Below are positions 59,501 through 64,000 of a stretch of 64,000 nt of DNA, in pieces. Both the position numbers and the translations under genes were made by a program. The notes below the pieces were generated by a model. The model ran no database searches and had not been told where the DNA came from. It worked only from the letters and a program-made list of their open reading frames with translations. Source of the stretch: Puffinus mauretanicus (Eukaryota; Chordata; Aves; Procellariiformes; Procellariidae); the NCBI GenBank assembly GCA_023333565.1, contig JAJKFH010000927.1, positions 1,612,001 through 1,676,000 of the forward strand. Reading direction: 5' to 3'. Position 1 is the stretch's first letter; each line of letters starts with the position of its first letter.

Positions 59501-62500
59501 TGCCCTATTCCCCAAATGTTTGCACTCTGCCTTTGAGATAGCACAGGCTCTGTGTGTTATGGCCATATTGGGGCATCGCTCAAACAGCACAGTTAAGGTT
59601 GTGTTTGCTCATACCTTAACTCTCTATTTACTGGTTTCCAAGGGAATAGCTAGGACCGACATTCTAGAAAGGCGCTCTATGCTCCTGGCAACCTTCATGA
59701 ATTCTTTGTCAGTAAACTTCTTACTTTTGAAAATTTACAGGAGAAATATCTTTTGGTGAGCATTCACATTGATCGCAGCAGTTTACAGTCAGCAGTTAGC
59801 TTGCCCTGGAGATGCTACTGCAGCTACGTATGACTAAGTGCTCCTTCGCAGCCTGGGCGCTTCACCACACTTAATGGGTGACAGAGGCAGTACTTTTCTA
59901 TGTTTGGAGGCCAGTCCTGTTAAAAAGGCAGCGTGAGGAATCCGAGAGTACAACCTGCCTAGGCGGGGGCAGGCAATCACATGTTCGCCTTGCATGGGCT
60001 CTGGGATGGCTGGCTATGAGCCAGCCCAGTCCGCAAGCCAGCCCATCGCATTAGCCAGCAGGCAGGGCCAGTTAGCATGAGCAGGCACAGAAGCATGGCT
60101 TTGCACTGGAGTTGTTTTCTTTCTGGCCAGCCTGAAACCCAAGAAAAGCAAATGTACATGTAGGTGTAGCTGTAGCTGTGCCCATATGCCTTTTTGGCTC
60201 AGTCTCAGTTGTTTTTATTGCTCTCCTCTTTCTCTGCTCTCCACAAGCACTTTTCTCTATATGCCATGTCTAATCTCATTACGCAAAATGTTCCATTTGC
60301 TGCCTTATGACCCTTATTACCAGGTCTACATGGTGCAGGTGAAGTGGATTAGACTTTCTCAGTGATATGGGGCAAGCTGTAGGCAAAACCAACTCCTGTG
60401 TCTCTAACTCCCTGTGGTTCCAAAGCCAAGCTACCTGCCTTCACCTCTCTGCCTTAGCCTTGGTCCATCCAGTCTGCCCTTCAACTCCAGCTGAACCTTA
60501 TAAGCTTGCTTAGTATTTTTCACTCATTTTGGGTGCATTTCAAATTCAAACTTGGAGTTGCTTCATTTAGGAAGCATTTAAACAAAACATTCAGACATTC
60601 TCCCCTTTGTTTTCTTCTTCAATTGAAGCAGTTCAGAGTGAACTTGACAATTGTTTTGCTTAATTCAAATCTATATTTTGGAGGTGTGTGGGGAAGTAGT
60701 GGGCTTCCTCCTTGCTCTGCTGCTCAATTATTTAATCACTTGACTAGCGATCATTTAATGAAATATCCAGCCAGTTATTTTGTTTTGGGGCTGTTTTTTT
60801 TTTCATTGTAGATAAATATTTTCCTTTTATGAACAAGATAGTTTCCTCAGTGTCTGGTTTTCATTTTTAGGGAATAGTCAGCCAACAAACAATCCAACTG
60901 GCCAGCACCAATTCCACTCAGCTGGAGATATTTTGCAGCGTGTGCTATCACACAGACCTCACATGGCAACACTTAGTACGACAACCAAAAAAAGACAGGC
61001 AGAAGAGGGCATGTGACAGTAAATCCCATCATCTGAAGAGTCCACAGAGACTCTTCAGAGAAGGGAACATTCCTTACGCATGTTACACAAAAGCCCGAAA
61101 GGTGATGAGTGACACTTCCCACTTTCATTTCTTTGGGAAGATTCGGTGTCATCACACATGTCTCTACTTTGCCACTAGTGTTTGACTATTTCCCCATAGA
61201 AAGTAAAGCGCCAGCTCACTCTTTACCATTCTCTGCCTCTTAATGATCAATTATTTTTAATTGGAACCTCTTGCATTGTGCCGAATCTTGAGAGGCCCCC
61301 ATCAAGATCAGGGCTCCTGCAAGATGGGAACAGTACCAACATGTACGTGGGGACAACAGAGACATTTTTTTGTCCCAAAGACCATGATCCTATTTAGAGA
61401 GGGGCTGAAAAAGAAATGGAGGTAAGGATGATTGGAAGTATTTGCAGACCATGGGCAAGTTTGGGAAAAGTATGACAGTCTCCTGACCCCTAGTCTGGTG
61501 CGCTGTCTGCTGGCACACACTGCTTCTCATTTACTAATAAAAATGTCATTGTGTGTGCAGAATTACATGTAAGGACAAATAAAATAGACTGGTATTGGTA
61601 CAAAGAACTTTACCAGCTAAATAAGATGCAGCCAGGGGTCACACTAAAAGGTGGAGCTTGTGAAAATAACGGTTATTATGATATAGTCCTTCACAGGCTT
61701 ATTTTTATGTATGTAACTCATTACTACTCCTTTAATGTCTGTGTTCAAGTAATATATTAAGTCTGACCAAAGGACACTTTATTAACAAAGCTAATTTTAA
61801 TGAAAATCGATAGCAAAATGGAAGAGTCATTTAAGTGAAATTGCTGAGTCTCTTGAGATTGTTTTCTGAGAAACGTTTATTTCAGTTCTCGTGTTGAGAG
61901 GTTTTGATTAAGATTTGATTCAGAATTCAGTGCTGTAAGATCTTTACTTGAGGAAAATGAGAGACATGGAGTTAAGCTGTTAGCTCTGTTAGTTAATGTT
62001 AGTTAACTCTATTAGTCAAACGGCAAAAACCTTGAGGAATCTCAAAGACAGAAAACGAGATCCCTGTCTGTGGGCAGTGATACAAAGCTCTGTGCCTTCA
62101 TAACAAAGCAAAACTATCCACCGATTAATTCATCTTTCCAGATAAGGGATTTCGTACCAGAAAAGACAGTTTCTGGCTCACAGTAACTGTAAAGTACAGT
62201 CTTTTAAATCTTATAACATTCAGATCCAGGACTTTGGTTTAGCCTACCATAAAAGCAGAAAGTTGCTGTGGGATTTGGCCTGGGCTCTGGAAACCCAGCC
62301 CACCTCCTGCCCCTGCCTTAGGAGAGGAATACGGTTCAGGCACAGGCGCTGTTTAGCCCCTTCGGACATGGGTGCAGTTCGGTCTCTTCCCGTGGTCGCT
62401 ACGAGCTGCTTCAGAGAGGCCAGATCTTTGCCTTCATCTGCTTCGTGGCTGGATCTTTATCCGTCATGAGAGTTGTTTCTGCAAATCCAATAGCTGATTT

Positions 62501-62739
62501 ACTATCTTCAGAGAGCAGAATGTGTAAAGAAAAACAGTATGAGTAAATCCTCTCCCTAGAAGGGCTTTCTATCCACTCACATAATCCCGCTCGGTTCCAG
62601 CCTGGTATGCATAGTTGTGTAAGGGTGTCAAATGACATCCCTTTTACTGGCTGTTGGCCCTAATGGAATGCTGCTTTGCACATCTCGTAAAGTAAGGACG
62701 GGAAATGCTGCCTGAAACTTTCACATTTTGCTGTTAATT

Positions 62740-62755
62740 AAAAAAAAAAAAAAAA
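62740..62755. repeat. A homopolymer (A16)
   Basis: Run of 16 A in an AT-rich setting (CTGTTAATT before it, GAATTGAGAGG after it). Confidence 0.95.
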
Positions 62756-64000
62756 GAATTGAGAGGCAAGAATATTACAAATAAGAAATGCTTTTTTCAT
62801 CATGGATTAAATAAAAAAGATTCCATCTTTACATTTAGTTTTTTACTCTTTCTAAAGACTGACTTTTGCTTTAGATAATCAAAGCTGGCTTTGAACTAGC
62901 TCACACAAAAAAATCTTTTTTTCTTTAAAAATAGCCCTATAGATATATATACATATCACAGCCTTTCATTCCTTTTTATAGACGGTTTCAGTTTCTGTGA
63001 GAATGTGAAAGTTCTGAGCGATCCAGAGCTCATGCAGGCACCACAACAAACATGGGGAACAGGGTCCAAGCACACTATTGCAATTAACACCAGTGTTTAA
63101 TTAGAGACAGCTGCATTGGGCAAGGGCATTTTGATTTTCTCTCTTCACTAGGTTTTTGATGAGAGATTTACCTATAGTTGTAACTCATAGTTGTTACACT
63201 AGCATGCACTCACGCTACATGTGCGTACACATATACACACCCCCCACGTGGAAAATTTGTGGAAGGAAGCCATGTCAGGCAACTGATCTGATTTGTGCTT
63301 TAGGTAAATATTTTTGGAAGTAGCTCCCTTTGACTGTCTTCCATAAAAACTCTTAAGTTATGTTTTTGTTTGTTTGAGGGGGGATTTATAACTTAGAGCA
63401 TGCTTTGATGCATTTACGAATCCTTTTTGGTTTCTTGGTTTACTTTACTTAGCAACAAAAACCTGATGTGTGATGAAGGTGAATGGGTGCAGAAGTCTCC
63501 CACAGGAAAGGCTGGCACCAAGGCAACACACACACGTTTACCCCAGTCAGCTTAGATGCCATCGTATTTCTTTGGTGAAAGAAGTTTAGTAGTCTCATGC
63601 TGTTCCCTGTTGTTGAGACAGGAAAACGTCCAAATAGCCAACTAATCCTTCTACTTGGCCATCTTTAGTAAAGAGAAAAATGTTGGAGGTCATGGTAACA
63701 GAAAAAACTGTTGAGGAACTAAGTGATGAAGTGAAAACATGGCAGGGAAGGTGGGTTCTCACTGCTAAGGGCTTGGGTGAAACCTTGGACAACTCTGCTT
63801 TCGGCCTACTACTTACGATGATTTAGATCCTGCTTGCAGCAAGCTGAAGTGAACTGTAATGATTTAAAGAGGGACAGCAGAGGTGTCACAGAGTCTGTTG
63901 ATAATAACTGTGTTTATAGCATATAGGAAATGAGAGATTGAGGAGTACTGGAAGAGCTAGGCATACTATAACACCAGCACAGATGGGCCCAAATCCTTAT

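Larger units (their letters stand above)
55891..64000. other. Non-coding stretch, no gene recognised
   Basis: It holds T23 (56495), an AT-rich TAATTA-containing block (57185-57365), slightly GC-richer DNA at 59230-59450, an exon look-alike at 61381-61421, a small CpG cluster at 62330-62410 and A16 (62740). No coding region, RNA gene or intact mobile element is supported. Confidence 0.55.

Noticed and set aside
1..64000. Endogenous retrovirus, CRISPR array, tRNA/rRNA genes, bacterial-type operons
   Set aside because: Looked for on both strands. No LTR pair, no viral-type coding region, no regular short repeats with spacers, no tRNA-like arms and no ribosomal RNA blocks were seen.

Overview
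The window looks like nuclear DNA from a bird. The best evidence is a CR1 LINE tail at 32138-32226: it reads CATAGAATCATTTAGGTTGG and then an AAGACCTTTAAGATCATCGA block, which is the reverse complement of the avian CR1 3' end. The rest fits: moderate AT-richness, CpG scarcity, long A and T runs, one CA microsatellite, and several very old, eroded repeats of kinds shared by amniotes (MIR-type SINE relics and old CR1-type tails). I see no operons, no bacterial-type gene packing, no CRISPR array, no tRNA or rRNA, and no intact viral or retroelement coding region.

No gene could be named. Almost all long open frames are chance ORFs in intronic or intergenic DNA. The one stretch that may contain a split gene is 18851-33103 on the minus strand. 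There, a series of pieces with splice-like borders and one open frame each can be strung together. The 3' half is the most coherent: 24575 -> 23805 -> 23412 -> 21046 -> 20331 -> 19164 -> 18967 joins in phase and ends at a stop codon at 18851. The predicted protein is hydrophilic and does not resemble a family I recognise. I estimate that strong donor/acceptor pairs with one open frame arise dozens of times by chance in 64 kb of two-stranded AT-rich DNA, so the model is a hypothesis and each piece has low confidence.

Layout: 1-5450, featureless apart from weak exon look-alikes. 5469-5600, old repeat. 5600-15300, non-coding with a MIR relic near 7600. 15305-15470, old repeat. 18851-33103, candidate minus-strand split gene interrupted by an old CR1-type tail (28047), a repeat-derived exon look-alike (30201) and the CR1 tail (32138). 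35184-35620, long eroded repeat. 36-48 kb, non-coding with scattered repeat relics and a CA microsatellite (41363). 49010-49320, strongly purine-rich block. 53361-55890, three MIR-type relics and one plus-strand exon look-alike (54419). 56-64 kb, non-coding with an AT-rich TAATTA-containing block near 57185 and a small CpG cluster near 62330.

The window most resembles gene-poor or deeply intronic avian sequence. I did not find an exciting new system. The item most worth checking is whether the minus-strand exon chain is transcribed.
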